Counted from the first letter of the stretch, positions 46,165 to 58,390 are shown. The stretch: 64,000 nt of DNA from Trichoderma breve (GCF_028502605.1 NC_079237.1:2790001-2854000); one strand, 5' to 3'. Program-made: numbers and translations. The notes: a model not told the origin generated them from the sequence alone.

Positions 46165-48701
46165 TGCTGGTTATATGAGAGATTTGGAGCCACAGGATGC
46201 ATGTATTCATGCAACCGTGCATGAGAGAGGCTTTTTTCTGTTTGGTGCTTGCTCTCGCTTTCCCATTTCTGTAGTTGTTTCATTATTAAAGGAAGAGAGC
46301 ATGCAATGGAGTCATTGACGCGTTAGTATCGTATCACTTTTTGGAATATTACAAAGTATTAATTCGGCATCCTAGCTCTTACAAAGAGGGGCAAAGGATG
46401 GAGGGGGCACAATTGGAATGCCCGTATAGTACAGTAGCTCGAATATATTGGCCATGCGAAGTTGGCTAGACTTTTTACCTTGCAGCATTGTCAGAAATCA
46501 CATGTAAAAGCCGCGTCGTTGGGAAGCATTGCTTGTCTCGCAGAAGCAACCATCCTCGTCTTCCTCTTTACCATTACGGTGCCAGATGGATGCTCAAGGC
46601 AGCTCTTTTGCAATTCCAAGGTGCGGGGGAACGAGCATAGTGGAGAACTACGGAGCATCTGGATCGTTGGCAAGGAGGAAGCTTCATCAAAGAGACGAAG
46701 TGGAGAGCTATTTATTCGCAAAAAGGTGGGTGTCGTTTGGGTATACTCGAAAGCTGCAGCTCCCGGGCCCCATCCCTAGGGCACTGTCGAGACGCGTTCT
46801 ACCAACGGAATACGGAAGCTGATGGGAGCATTCTGCCCGACATTCAAAAACTGTTGAGACGGCTTAGGTATCAATTGGCCGTTCCATTACCCGGATGGTC
46901 TCGCAGGCAGACAGCAAAACAGGCCACGGGCCAAAGGAGGGGTCAAAAGCGAAAGGGGGCTGGCTGATAGTGAAAAGAGGCCATTGACAGGACGGCGGCC
47001 AGATACGACGTTGGCCATGTAATAAAGTATTAACGGCCCGACGTTGAAGAAGTTCCCAATGGCGTGAGGAGGCAAAAGACAAGCCTCCTCTCTCTTCGCC
47101 GGTGCAGCCTCGCAGTACATCGGAAATGGGCCCCGTTGGCTGGGCTAGCTAATCAGGACGGCGGGAAGGCAAGCATGTCCTGTACGTGATGAGGAGCGGC
47201 CGCGGCCGAATTGCGCGCATTTGCATGGAACTGATAACCAGTTTTGCTGCGAGTGAGCCCGACGGACTGCGCGCGTTGGGCCTCGATTTCTATTTATCTG
47301 CAAAAACCGAGAGGCAGGAAGAAGCAATGATTCCCAACTGCGGAGCCATTTCTGCTGCTAACTCGAAGGGATCCAGAAAAAACGAAGGGGGGCGGGAGAG
47401 GAGAGTGGTCAAGGAAGACCGAGCTGCGAGCGTTTTTTCCCTCTCTTCTTCCACTTTCCCTCTTCCTTGTTCATGCAAGGCCAGATGCGAGCCTGCATGC
47501 GCGGCAGCGGTGGTGAGAGAAATAAAAATTTTCGCTGTTGGGGACCATTGGCCTATGGCGAGGCCGGGATGTGCATAAAAGGTGACGCATTGGAAGCTTG
47601 GGTGCTAGTTTCGTATGTAAATTGGCTTCCGTCGTGGTGGCGCTGGCCCGTATCTAATCAGGGACAATCTGGACGTCCCGGTGTTTTTGCTGGCTCCGGG
47701 GTTTGCCTTGGTTAGGCATCTACTACCACCTTGGTGCTGATCTTGGTTTTGTTTCTTATCCAAACGGGGCCGCTATTGATTCATTAGCCTTGAATGAGTT
47801 GCTGACCGCTTCGATGTTTTTTATTGGGAATGGATTCGATACGAAAAAGATGAGCTCGCTATGAGGATGAAAGACGAGCGAGTTCGCCAGCACGTGGTTG
47901 GTTGGCTGAGACGAGCTGGAGGGGTTTTTGGAGGGGTTTCTTTTGGAGGGGCTGTTTTTTCCCCTCGGAGGGGCACTGCACGAGGGGTTTTGATGTACAT
48001 ACACATACATGATACAGCAGACAGACATGATGGGTGGCGGCGTGCATGACATTTGCCTGATGTGCGCCGCATCGTGTCTGCATCTGCATGCTGGTTCGCT
48101 TGCACGCCATGCTGCACGCCGGCCGCCATCAGCCAGAGCTGGGCCCGGGTAAGGTCCTTAGGCCCCGTATTAGCCCGATGGCCAGCGGTGCCACAGGGAA
48201 CGAACTAAGCTGATAGCAGGTTGAAGTGATAGGACAGGGCAACGGACAGCTCTGGACAGTCACTCAATTGAGGTTACTGTACTGCGCCCAAGCTTGGGGG
48301 TACATCGTCGATCCATGACAGCAAGCGTGGAAAGCCTCGATCCATCGACGACAGAAAGTAGCGCCAGCCCAATGGCTAGTACCTCGACGAACGCCACCCA
48401 TCTTCCATCCATTCCTATTTTTGCCATTGGACAGACGCATGTACTGTACTGTACCGGGCAAGCTCCGTACCCAATTCCAACCTCCATCACCATAAAGTTG
48501 CCTCCCAACTCTTTTTTTCTTTATTTCTACCGCGCCCCCGTCCCGCTCCAGAAGCTGTTTTCGCATTCCCCCTCTGCTTTTCTTCCTCCGTAAAGCTCGC
48601 TCGTCGTCTGTTTTTTGTGAGCCTGTTTTGCCAGACGCCGCGTTTTAATCCCTCTCTTGCTGCCTTTTCCAAGCTGTCACTAGCTCCACATATACGCAAT
48701 C
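46165..48701. other. Long intergenic region upstream of glycogenin
   Basis: No gene is supported over 2.5 kb. Open frames (for example 47186-47578) lack family features. The region holds a cluster of AGGGG elements at 47920-47987, two more near 46386-46405, and a C/T-rich leader in the last 200 bases. Confidence 0.5.
47920..47987. promoter_or_regulatory. Cluster of six STRE (AGGGG / CCCCT) elements upstream of glycogenin
   Basis: AGGGG occurs at 47920, 47932, 47947, 47969 and 47983, and the reverse form CCCCT at 47961, all within 68 bases and 715-782 bases before the glycogenin ATG. The core is the stress response element bound by Msn2/4 in yeast and SEB-1 in Neurospora. Use here is inferred. 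Confidence 0.55.
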
Positions 48702-50811
48702 ATGGCTGATCCAAGCTGGGGCGAGCATGCCTATGCTACGGTTCGTGCTCCTGGCTGGTCCAGATGGTCAAAGGATAGCAAGCTAACATTGTTGCCTATG
48801 GCCTACAGCTTCTGTTGAACGATGCCTATCTTCCTGGTATGTTGGCCCTGATCGAAGCTCTCGCAATGCTGTCGCTAACTCATTCTCTAGGTGCCCTGGT
48901 TCTTGCCCACTCTCTGCGCGATGCCGGCACCTCCAAGAAGCTCGCGGTCCTGGTCACCCTCGACGGCGTGACTGCTGATGCCATTGTTCAGCTCAAGGTA
49001 TGTTGTTCAAAGCAGGAAGCCCTATCCGTACATTGTGTAGAGATATATGCATGGATGTGCATACCTCCATATATACAAACATACGCACATACATCCAAGA
49101 CGAATCATCTGCTGACTTGTTGGCCTCTCTCCTCTTTGTGCGGGAATTAGACCGTCTACGACTATGTCTTGCCTGTGCCTCGAATCCGCAATGACAAGCC
49201 TGCCAACCTCTACCTCATGAACCGTGCCGATCTGCACTCTGCCTTTACCAAGATCAACCTGTGGAAGCAGACGCAGTTCTCCCGAATTGTCTACATCGAC
49301 GCCGATGTCGTCGCCTACCGAGCTCCCGATGAGCTCTTCGACCTCCCACACGCCTTTGCGGCCTCCCCTGATATCGGTTGGCCCGACATCTTCAACACCG
49401 GTGTCATGGCCCTGACGCCCAACAACGGCGACTACCACGCCATGGTTGGCCTGGCCGAGAGGGGCATCTCCTTTGACGGTGCCGATCAGGGTCTCCTCAA
49501 CACCTACTTCAAGAACAACTTCCACCGTCTGCCCTTTACCTACAACGTCACCCCCTCTGCACACTACCAATACCTCCCCGCCTACCGTCACTTCCAGTCC
49601 AGCATTAACATGGTTCACTTCATTGGACCTGACAAGCCATGGAAGGCCGGCCGCAATGCTTCATACGGAAGCTCTGCTTATGATGAAATGGTTGGCAGAT
49701 GGTGGGCAGTCTATGATCGCCACTACCGCGAGAAGGTGAGTTTCCGACAAATACAATGACTACGAACAAGAATGTAAGTAGCTAACGCACAATTTTTAGG
49801 AGATTTCTCAGCTTGCCAACGGCAGTGGTAACTACAACCAAGCTTACGAGTCTCAAAAGTAAGGCCATGGTCCATATCCAACCTGTTAACATAAGTAGTG
49901 CATAGAGCTAACTCGGTTCAATTTAGGAACGCCTCTCTGGCCGACACAAAGTTCGACACACCACAAGGAGGAAACTTCCAACAGACGCCCCGTCAGATCT
50001 TCCCCTGGGAGGCCAACCAGCCCAAGGCTACGAGATCTTTCTACGGTGATGAGCCGGAGCTGCAGCCACAGGGTGCCTCCCGCTCAGGCCCTACTGCTGC
50101 CAAGTCGACTGGTCGTTCATCAGTGACAAAGTCGCCTCCGAAGTCACCCGTTTCAAAAGCGTCGGACAACAAGAGCGAGGCCGGAACAGCATCCTGGACA
50201 ACATACTCGCGTGGTAATGCCTGGGACGAGGTCCCCGGCATCTCCAAGTATGCGGACGCCGTCGAGAAGCGCCACCGATCAAGTAGCCGGGGCAAGGAAG
50301 GAGAGGAGAATGACGACGAAGATGATGAGCAGGAAGAGATCCAGCGTCCCTTCAAGGTTACTGACTTCCCCACTGAGGCGGAACGGCCCAGCCTGCCGGT
50401 CACACCGGCACCAGTTCCCCGGGGACGCGATGCCGCTGGCAAAGCGCTGCCGGAAGCTGTGGGCGTGCCGTCACAGTCCGAATGGGTACGTACTAATCAA
50501 GCTAAGGCAGCTAAATAGACTACAAATGCTGGGTGGCTGACGTGGAGTTTCATGTCAAGGATCCCACTGCGCAGTTAGAGAAGCTCGCTCAACAGCAGTC
50601 GGCGATACTATTGCGCAAGCTGGGGGGAGACAAGGGGGGCGTACCAGGAGGAGCGAGTCAAGACGCATCGACCAAGTCTGCTGAATCCCAAACTCGGATA
50701 GCGCAGTCAACTCCTGTCGTGCTGAGTCCGCGGCCTGTCAAGGGAACAGCGGCGGCAGCAACCAGGAGTCTGGAGCGCAAGATGAATGAAGAAGAAGCTG
50801 GCAAGTCATGA
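48702..50811 (+). CDS. Glycogenin, self-glucosylating primer of glycogen synthesis
   Basis: Seven exons, 48702-48740, 48809-48836, 48891-48997, 49151-49735, 49800-49858, 49927-50485 and 50560-50811, give 542 residues. The GT8 glycosyltransferase domain fills the first 260 residues: LLLNDAYLPGALVLAHSLRD, the metal-binding DxD in YIDADVVAYRAPDELF, FNTGVMALTPN, DGADQGLLNTYF and HFIGPDKPW. A Ser/Pro/Glu-rich linker follows. The C terminus has SEWDPTAQLEKLAQQQS, created by the last splice junction, matching the motif that glycogenin uses to bind glycogen synthase. The protein glucosylates its own tyrosine to start glycogen chains in the cytosol. All seven exons join in frame with GT-AG introns of 54-153 bases. 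Confidence 0.95.
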
Positions 50812-53800
50812 CGCCAAGGACAAAGAAAGTAAAAAAGCTTTAATAAAAAAAAGAAAAAAAGATTGGAAAACGAAAAGAAACCACGACAACAGTAACGAAG
50901 GCGGAACGACATGTATCGGACTTGCGTATTGGTTGGGAAAAGTGAAAGCAAAAAGGGGGGAGGTTTTATTTATACCTTGGATTTCTTCTTCACGGGCATA
51001 ATTCTTGATTTTTCTCTTTTCTTCTTCTTTACGACTACCCCTCTCTGCATAGCGACTGCATCAGCCTCGTCATTTAGTGGTATTTGTCGAGTTTACCTTT
51101 TCATCGCGTGCTGTGCAGAGCGTGGCGTTGAGCTTGTCAGCATTTTCATTTGTGTCCCTTTTTTTTTTTCAATTTTCCTTCATACCTTTACCGTATTACA
51201 TATACATACATTTATATGTTAAACTGTTTGATGGGTGCTGAACCCCCTTTTTGCCTTTTGAGTTGTCTGTTTTGAGGTTGCTGAGCTGGTTTTATTATTA
51301 TTGATGGACGACAGAAATGTCACATGATGCCGGTTCATCGGTGTACCAGACTCGCTACAGATGCGTTGCCATACATAGCATGGCCAATAGGTAATAGGCA
51401 CCGGAAGTGTCAGAAGACGCAGTCGCTTTATCCTCGGTTCTGTATCACAAGGAGAAGGATGTGGTAAGAATGGAGGGTAGAGGACAGCAGCTGCACCGCC
51501 TCATTGGGTACAACGTATCCGTTGAAATGGTTAAATGAGAGGAGGGAGTAGTATTAGGATCATCAGATATGGACTTGCTAATGTTTGATCTACAGACTTC
51601 TAACAGGCAAAAAGCATTTCTGCAATATGTTTCTCATCCCGAGGTATGATCCAGCTGCTCGTATTCGTAACGCCCCTGGTATTCGCTTTCTGGAAGCCCG
51701 GTTAGAAGAAAGAGAAATGTCACGCCACCACGGGGAGAGCTTAGGACGGGAAATAAGCTTGCCAGAGCAAGGGGGGGCAAACTCGGCTCATCCAGAACGA
51801 GGGAGTGGCTCGATCTCGGAAATTGGCCAAAGCAGAGATTTGGCTAGCCGGGTTTGTTGGATTGGGCTGTTCATGGATTCCGTTAGCACGGGGGGCACCG
51901 GAAAAGACGGAGTGTGTACCTGATGGACGACCAGGTTCAACAGGATCTTATCAGATGGGGAGATTAGATTATCGGGGAGATCGCTGAGACACGGGATCAG
52001 TCACTTTTGCTGGTAGAGTGACACAGCACGGAGTAACACGAGTCAAGATTTCTTCACCGACGGCATTGTGCGTCCGTCCAAGCAAGCTATTCCTCGGCTT
52101 TTCTTCTCCCATTTTCACTTTCTTTTCTTTGATCTACAGCTGCTTGACATGCACCATGCACACAGTAATCACTACATGGGGCTAGAATCCATGCGGCACG
52201 ACAGTTTGCTGATGGAATGCTTGCCATTGCTCCTTTTACTTTCGATTGGCTTTGCTACCCGACAGCCAAGCGGGAAAAGGGAGGGTAAGATGGGCATCGA
52301 CGGTACATACATGACAGCCATCACATGTGACAGAATGGCTCTCTGGACAGAAAACTGCTGGGAATTCGGCTCGGCGCTGCGGACGACCGAAATCGGGGGG
52401 TATGAATCAAAGTACATAACAGCTCCGCAAAAGGGGAGATTAGATGGGATTGATAAGATGGATCTGATAATTTTTTTTTTTTCTTGGGGAGAGAGAGGAG
52501 GGGGAGATGGATTGCCCACAAGACCCTTGCTCTTGTCTCATCTAGTTTGGTGGCAGCTGTTTGGTTGGGAATGGAATGGCGCAAACGAGGAGTTGATTGG
52601 CGTAACGCAAACTGGGGAGGCACCACAAAATGGAACACGAAGGACAGAATTTTGCTACTAGTTTGATACTGTATTCGAGGGCGTTGGGCTTGAGCAAGGG
52701 AGGGGGTTTGGTGACTTGGATTGAGTTTGCTACTGGTGATGATGGAACAGCTTTGAGTAGAGCTATTTTATTACTGTGAGCTGACAGAATACCTGTAATA
52801 ATTCATAATGCTATATACTCCGTACGTCTAATTGATTTTCCGGGGAACAGTAGAAAAGACAAATTTAAAAGACGCAGCGTTGTTGAGGACAAGGCAAGGA
52901 TTGGGGGGTGGCGGGCCCGGGAGCGGCGCAACATGTGCTGTACGAGTACAATAGCAAGCAGCCCCCGGCTTGTCGCGGAGCAACTCTTCCATTTTTTTCT
53001 GGTGATGATGCCAGATTTGCTCAGCCAAGGGTAATTGCTGATGAGCGTTTTTTCCCATCATGCGGGTGCGTACAGTAATACGAAAGGTACAGTAATACGA
53101 CCTACAGCACATACTTCTTGGGCGAGCACGGGCGTGCATGTTTCTTGGAATGTCAAAAAGCATCGGGTGCAGCGACACAGAATGAATGCCGTCATTGATT
53201 GATAAGGCGTGTGACCCCCCGGCAATGAGGCTCGGATGGCGCATGTCTCGTCGTTTCCCACTGTGTTGCTTGGCTGCATACTCGTACTGCTTGCTTGTGC
53301 ACCCCCATTGAAAGCGCCCCCCGTGCGTTAGCATTGGTAAATTTTTATCAATCAGCCCAATAGCCTACCTAATCAATCTCACTCATTCAATCAAATCAAT
53401 CAATCAGCGTTCATCATTAGATCATGGTGGCGCTGCCCGTGGCTCCAGTCATCGGAGCCCAGACTCCAGACTCAGCCCCCTGTCAGCCAATCAGCGCATC
53501 GGGGGCGACCGGACAAAGACTTTTCCTCCCATTTTGGTCTCGATTCAGTCAAATCCCAAGCACGTTGAATGAAGCTGGGCCAAGGCAATAGCGGGTCTGA
53601 GGCTCCGTAGACGGCCGATGTTGGGGTCGCGAATTGGCATGGATCAGATAAATAACTGGAGAGACAAAATGTGTGTGGCTTCTCGGCTCAAGTTGTCCCC
53701 AGTTCCCCCAGCAGAACAGACCTAAAGCGGCCAGAGAACCCTCGGGTAGCCGTACTCGCTTTTCCCTCCCCATCTCTCCTTCGTCTTTAACCTTTCCGAC

Positions 53801-54081
53801 ATCAACCCATTCCTCGTACGACTCAGCAAAGCCCGTGAGATCCAATTCGTCGGGGCGCTGCATCTCCTATCTTCGTCAATCTCCCTTGCTCCGGTCTTTT
53901 AGTTTCATTTTGCCTCGTTCCGGTTTGCTGGTACTACCTTGGCGGATTTGCCCGAAGGACTACTCTTTCAATTCCTACGGCTTTTTTTATTATCTTTCGC
54001 CTCCTCTTTCGACTTTCCGACTCTCGAAACTCTTCATTCGATCGTTGAGAATATAACACAAAAAGACAAAAGACAACAGAA
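50812..54081. other. 3.3-kb gene-free region between glycogenin and the FAD/NADPH reductase
   Basis: No coding gene is supported. Open frames such as 52068-52661 begin at non-ATG codons and have no family features. There is a 14-base direct repeat at 53070-53100, CCAAT at 53488, and a C/T-rich leader over the last 300 bases. A non-coding transcript or long 5' UTR is possible but not shown. Confidence 0.5.
53070..53100 (+). repeat. 14-base direct repeat GTACAGTAATACGA, two copies
   Basis: Identical copies start at 53070 and 53087, about 1 kb upstream of the reductase ATG. The purpose is unknown. Confidence 0.7.
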
Positions 54082-55920
54082 ATGATGCAGTCTGTGCGGG
54101 TGCAGAACCTGTCCCTCGGGGCTGCCGAGGCAATTCCCACAACGCCAAAGGCAGAGTCTATAGCCCCCTCGTTGACCTACTCGGACGAGTCAGACGACCA
54201 GGAAGAGCTGCTTCGACCTGTGCAGCCTCGCCAGCGACGCGCCTCCACAAGATTGATTGCCCAGAGTGCCCGTGATATCCAGCGCATCACCGGCGAGACG
54301 ACCGCCGAGTTTGTTACTCGCTGCTGCGGCGGCGGCTGCTGCTTGATGGGCGGCGCGAGGCCGGCCGGCATTGAATACGAAAAGGTTGCCCTCCCCGATA
54401 ACGAGGCGTATCGGTCCCTCGGCCTCAAGATTGGCGACATCCCGACGGTCCTAACCAAGATTGTCGACCTCCCGGAAAAGATAATATCTTTTGCCTCAGT
54501 CCCCAAGGCCGCGAGCCCGTCCTCGCCCACGGATTCTGCCATTTCTCTGGAGCGAGACGGCGAGGTCGTCGACAGCGCGAGCTTGAGCAAGATTCCTCTT
54601 GAAAAGTTCAGAACCGTGGATACGGCTATTCAGCCCCCGCGATTCGTTCAGCCTCACCCTCCTTATAATGTGTATGCCGCCAAGATCCACACGGCCCGCG
54701 AGCTGACCAAGGCTGGTGCCGAAAAGCGCACATATCACTTTGACCTGGATATCACAGATTATCCTGAGGAGGAAGACACCGACTTCAGGGTCGGCGGTGC
54801 CATTGGTGTCGTTGCCCCCAACTCCAATGCCGTTGTGGACGATGTTCTGGACGCCCTAATGGTGCCTCGCTTCCTCCGGGATAAGCCTGTCTTGTTGAAG
54901 ACAACCAAGGGCCGCTGGCCCACCGTCTGGGGAGACGATAAGCCGCGCGAGCTGGTCACTACCCGCCGAGACCTGCTCACCTGGTGCGCAGACCTCCAGT
55001 CCTATCCCCCTACAAAGGGTCTGCTGCGGGTGCTCGCCGAGCATGCTACCGCCGACAACGAAAAGAAGATTCTCAGCTTCCTTTGCGCTGCAGAGGGACA
55101 AGGCGCTTTCTGCGACTTCCGATCTGGTCCTAGCATTAGCATTTCCCAGTTGCTGCACGCCTTCCCCAGCTCTCACCCTCCTCTGGATGACCTGCTGTCG
55201 ACCCTACAGCAGCTCATGCCGCGCTTCTACTCTCTCTCTAATGACCCGCACGACTCGTTCCAGAGGGGCGACCAGAAGCAGCACCGCCTGATTGAAATCG
55301 CCGTCACAGTTCATGAGACTGGAGACTGGCGTGAGGGATCTCGCACCGGTGTGGGGTCCGGCTTCTTTGAGCGACAGGCCCGGAAGTTCATCAAGGCGCA
55401 GGAGGCCGGGGAGAAGACGGAGTTTTACATCCCCATGTTCAAGGGCCTGATGGCGAACCCCCTGGCCAAGCAGTTCAACGCCGAGGGTCCGATGCTCCTG
55501 ATCGGAGCCGGCGTGGGTATTGCCCCGTTCCGAGGGTTCGTGCAGCGACGCCTGAAGCAGGCCAACTGCGCCAACAAGGTGTGGGTGCTGCAGGGCATCC
55601 GAGATTCGCTGCTGGACGAGATTTACAGCGGCGAATGGGGCGTCCACGAGGAGGAGGTCAAGCGCGTGGTGCAGAGCCGGCGCGGCGAGGGCCGATACGT
55701 GCAGGAGGAAGTGCGACACCAGGCCGACCTCGTGTGGAGCATCATCAACACCGTCGACGGCCGCATCTTTGTCTGCGGTAGCTCCAAGGGCATGGGCGAG
55801 GGCGTCGAAGAGGCCCTTGTGGACGTCGCCATGGCCAAGGGCAACCTGGAGCGTGAGGAGGCGCGCAACTTCTGGCAGCTCAAGAAGGAGGCTGGCCAGT
55901 ACATTGCCGAGACGTGGTAG
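54082..55920 (+). CDS. FAD/NADPH reductase of the P450-reductase type without a flavodoxin domain
   Basis: This is a single exon of 612 residues. There is no FMN flavodoxin domain. Instead residues 1-200 are low complexity with the cysteine cluster CCGGGCC at 81-87. A cytochrome-P450-reductase-like FAD domain follows (FVQPHPPYNVYAAKIHTARE, AIGVVAPNSNAVVDDVL, and the FAD-binding PRFYSLSND), then the NADPH domain (MLLIGAGVGIAPFRGFVQRR, KVWVLQGIRDSLLDEIY, IFVCGSSKGMGEGVE). The last residue is Trp (YIAETW), as in P450 reductases where it stacks on FAD. The electron acceptor is unknown. The Cys cluster could be a palmitoylation or metal site. Sulfite reductase flavoprotein and methionine synthase reductase are related but carry flavodoxin domains. 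Confidence 0.85.
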   Translation: MMQSVRVQNLSLGAAEAIPTTPKAESIAPSLTYSDESDDQEELLRPVQPRQRRASTRLIAQSARDIQRITGETTAEFVTRCCGGGCCLMGGARPAGIEYEKVALPDNEAYRSLGLKIGDIPTVLTKIVDLPEKIISFASVPKAASPSSPTDSAISLERDGEVVDSASLSKIPLEKFRTVDTAIQPPRFVQPHPPYNVYAAKIHTARELTKAGAEKRTYHFDLDITDYPEEEDTDFRVGGAIGVVAPNSNAVVDDVLDALMVPRFLRDKPVLLKTTKGRWPTVWGDDKPRELVTTRRDLLTWCADLQSYPPTKGLLRVLAEHATADNEKKILSFLCAAEGQGAFCDFRSGPSISISQLLHAFPSSHPPLDDLLSTLQQLMPRFYSLSNDPHDSFQRGDQKQHRLIEIAVTVHETGDWREGSRTGVGSGFFERQARKFIKAQEAGEKTEFYIPMFKGLMANPLAKQFNAEGPMLLIGAGVGIAPFRGFVQRRLKQANCANKVWVLQGIRDSLLDEIYSGEWGVHEEEVKRVVQSRRGEGRYVQEEVRHQADLVWSIINTVDGRIFVCGSSKGMGEGVEEALVDVAMAKGNLEREEARNFWQLKKEAGQYIAETW

Positions 55921-57330
55921 ATGGTTCTATCGCTGATGGCTTGGCCTCATTCTTGACATTTTACCTCTTTTTTCCTCTTCATTTACTAATCTTTCCAGGC
56001 GCCGTCGAGCGCCTCTTCATTTACATTGTCGCATGAGGTCTTTTTTTTTTTCACACCTTTGGCCATCCAGCTTATGCATTCGAAAGAGGAACAAAACAGA
56101 TGAGGGGGAGAACCAACAAACACATGTTCAAATTGGACAAAAACGCTTGCCGAAAAGGGAAGCTTAACACGGGACAGGATAAGGTTACAGTCAAAATACT
56201 AGAAAAAAACAACCACTGATCCGGCGCGCAAGCACCAGAGAAATGTGTGTACGGGAGGACAAACGCATTACGGAGTTGGACTTGGGCGAGCATTGTGATG
56301 GGAAATGATTTTTGCATGCTCTCGAGATAGGAGAGGGTATACATATGAGAAAGGCATTGAATTCCCTCTTGCTTTTATTCAAGGGGGGGTTAGTTGGCGT
56401 ATTGGGCGTTGCATTTTGTTCTTCTTTTTTGGAAGTAGTAGTAGAAGTATGTAGTAGCATACCTATCAAGTTATGAAAATAGGACATCGTATATATTTTC
56501 CAGTTTTGAAGTTTGAAGTTTGAGCATTTGTTTCAAGGTGATTACGTTTGTTAGAGCGCATGTTCAAACTACGACTCATCTACGGAGGACGAGTATCCAA
56601 GTTCCTTGAGTACCTAGCGCTAGCAAGTCGAAGATTCAAGACAACCGCCAAAACATGCCTCACAAAACAAAAAAAGGATCTTAACTGCCTATCTAATTCC
56701 GAAAAGCACACAATGACGGGTCGCAAGAGAAAATAGCTTTTCAACCGCGCGCTCAGGAAAAAGACGGGGACTTTTTTTCATGTGGTGTTGTGATTTTTAA
56801 TTCCGATACTCCGGATAGATAGATGGTGAAGTATCCGGACTTGGGATTAATCGCGAGAGAGCGAGAGCGCGAGAAAAGAGGGTAGGTGGAACAAAGAGGA
56901 TGTACTTTAGAGGTACTTTGATTTGGTGGGGTGTTAGTAAGGAAGGGGGTATTTGGGAAGTACCTGATGGTTCGGGCAAGTGGTGGGAACTTCTTTTTTC
57001 TCTTGAGGTACCTAATTTGTGATTAGAGGGATGGTTCGATGTAAGTCAGACAGACAATTAGCAAAGAGTTGCAGTGCATGGTCCGGAAGAAGTTCCGATT
57101 ACCTTATACAGAATATTGCCTTAGTAGGAGTTGTAGTCAGCGGGCTACATGCGCTGTTACACATGAAAAAAGCAATACGAGATACGAACGTGTATGTGTT
57201 TGCCATGCTGCAGATCATCTCATCTCGCAAATCTGTCGTTTAGGACCCTTCTTGCATTTCACTACTCCGTATGAGTACAGTGATCTGTTCTTTTTCTCAT
57301 CCCACCGCGTATCTCGCACATATTACTGCA

Positions 57331-57362
57331 GGCGGACTGTCCGCCCACTCGTCCGCCCACTG
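57331..57362. promoter_or_regulatory. Perfect 7-base inverted repeat (CGG-N5-CCG) plus 12-base tandem repeat
   Basis: GGCGGAC-T-GTCCGCC is a perfect palindrome at 57331-57345, with inverted CGG half-sites five bases apart, the layout bound by Zn(II)2Cys6 factors. GTCCGCCCACT is then repeated at 57339 and 57351. It lies about 1.05 kb before the nitroreductase ATG. Confidence 0.45.
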
Positions 57363-58210
57363 CGGGCCGAACGAAGGCGATTATAAATGCTGACTTATCG
57401 AGTTTCAAAGCGTGGGAAATCAACTTTTCTCTCTGCTGTATTTCCACACTTTTCTTTTTTTCCAATTTGTCCTAGTGGGATAGCGTGCGGCGGCTCTATT
57501 TGTCTTAGTGGGGGGCATCCTTGCTTTTTTTTCTTTGCCTTTTTTTCGCCGGGTATCCATTTGGCTGTGAAACCCCTGGTCGTAGGATAGTATAGCCGTT
57601 CAGTTGTAACCCGATTTTTTGACGTCTGACTTCCTCATTCCGCAATAGCCGCTCACAGGGCGGAATTGGCCAAATTATTCATCTTTTTCGTCAGCCATGT
57701 CTAAGCCGGTGTTTTCGGCAGCCAAAAAGGTCCGGTAGCAAAGGAAACAAGCGGCAAGGAAAGGAAAGATAGGGAAGCTTTTTCGACCCGGATAACGGAT
57801 GCCAAAGCGGACTCCACCCGCCTCGGAGGGTCCTGGGATATCCGTACGAAAGAGTTTTGAAAGCGAAAAATGCCACTATTGCGCGACTGATCTTCAGGGA
57901 AATATCCACTTCGGCCATCATGTGCAATGGCATAATGGTGCCCTGATTGCTCGCCAAGGAAGTGAGGGTGGACCGATGTTGCTTTGCTCATGATGCCTAA
58001 TGTCGTTGGAGGGTCCATTCTTTTCGGTTCTGCGGTTGTGTCGTATCGTGACATTGAATGGCTGCTCCGATGGCGTGGGGAGGGGCGGCGAAACCAGGGG
58101 ATGGGGCGCAAAGTTGCTGAGTAGGAGGGACCGATCCGGTAGAGTTGACGGGAGTTTGTGGGTGTGTTTGTGTGTCGTCGTTGTAGTGTCTCTGGCCCGA
58201 GGCAAATTAG

Positions 58211-58216
58211 TATAAA
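58211..58216 (+). promoter_or_regulatory. TATA box of the nitroreductase gene
   Basis: TATAAA lies 175-180 bases upstream of the ATG and is followed by a C/A-rich leader, as in strongly expressed fungal genes. Confidence 0.55.
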
Positions 58217-58390
58217 GCAATCCCTCCTTCGCATCCACTGGTTGCTTGTTCCCCCTTCTCTACTCCAGACAACAACAGTAACAACACCGCAACCATTCAG
58301 TTCTCTCAGCTCTTGGGATCGTTCCTCCTCTTCTCTTCCAACATCACAAACACCACAACCACAACCACCCAACCCACAAACAACGTCACA

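Larger units (their letters stand above)
55921..58390. other. Long intergenic region upstream of the nitroreductase
   Basis: No gene is supported over 2.5 kb; the open frame at 57701-58372 (-) covers the promoter and lacks family features. It contains a CGG-type palindrome at 57331-57345 with a 12-base tandem repeat after it, and TATAAA at 58211-58216. Confidence 0.5.

Noticed and set aside
52068..52661. 197-codon open frame on the plus strand
   Set aside because: Starts at a non-ATG codon, overlaps frames on the other strand, and contains homopolymer-coded runs; not a credible gene.
57701..58372. 223-codon minus-strand frame
   Set aside because: Covers the TATA box and leader of the nitroreductase gene, starts at its 5' UTR and has no recognisable domain.
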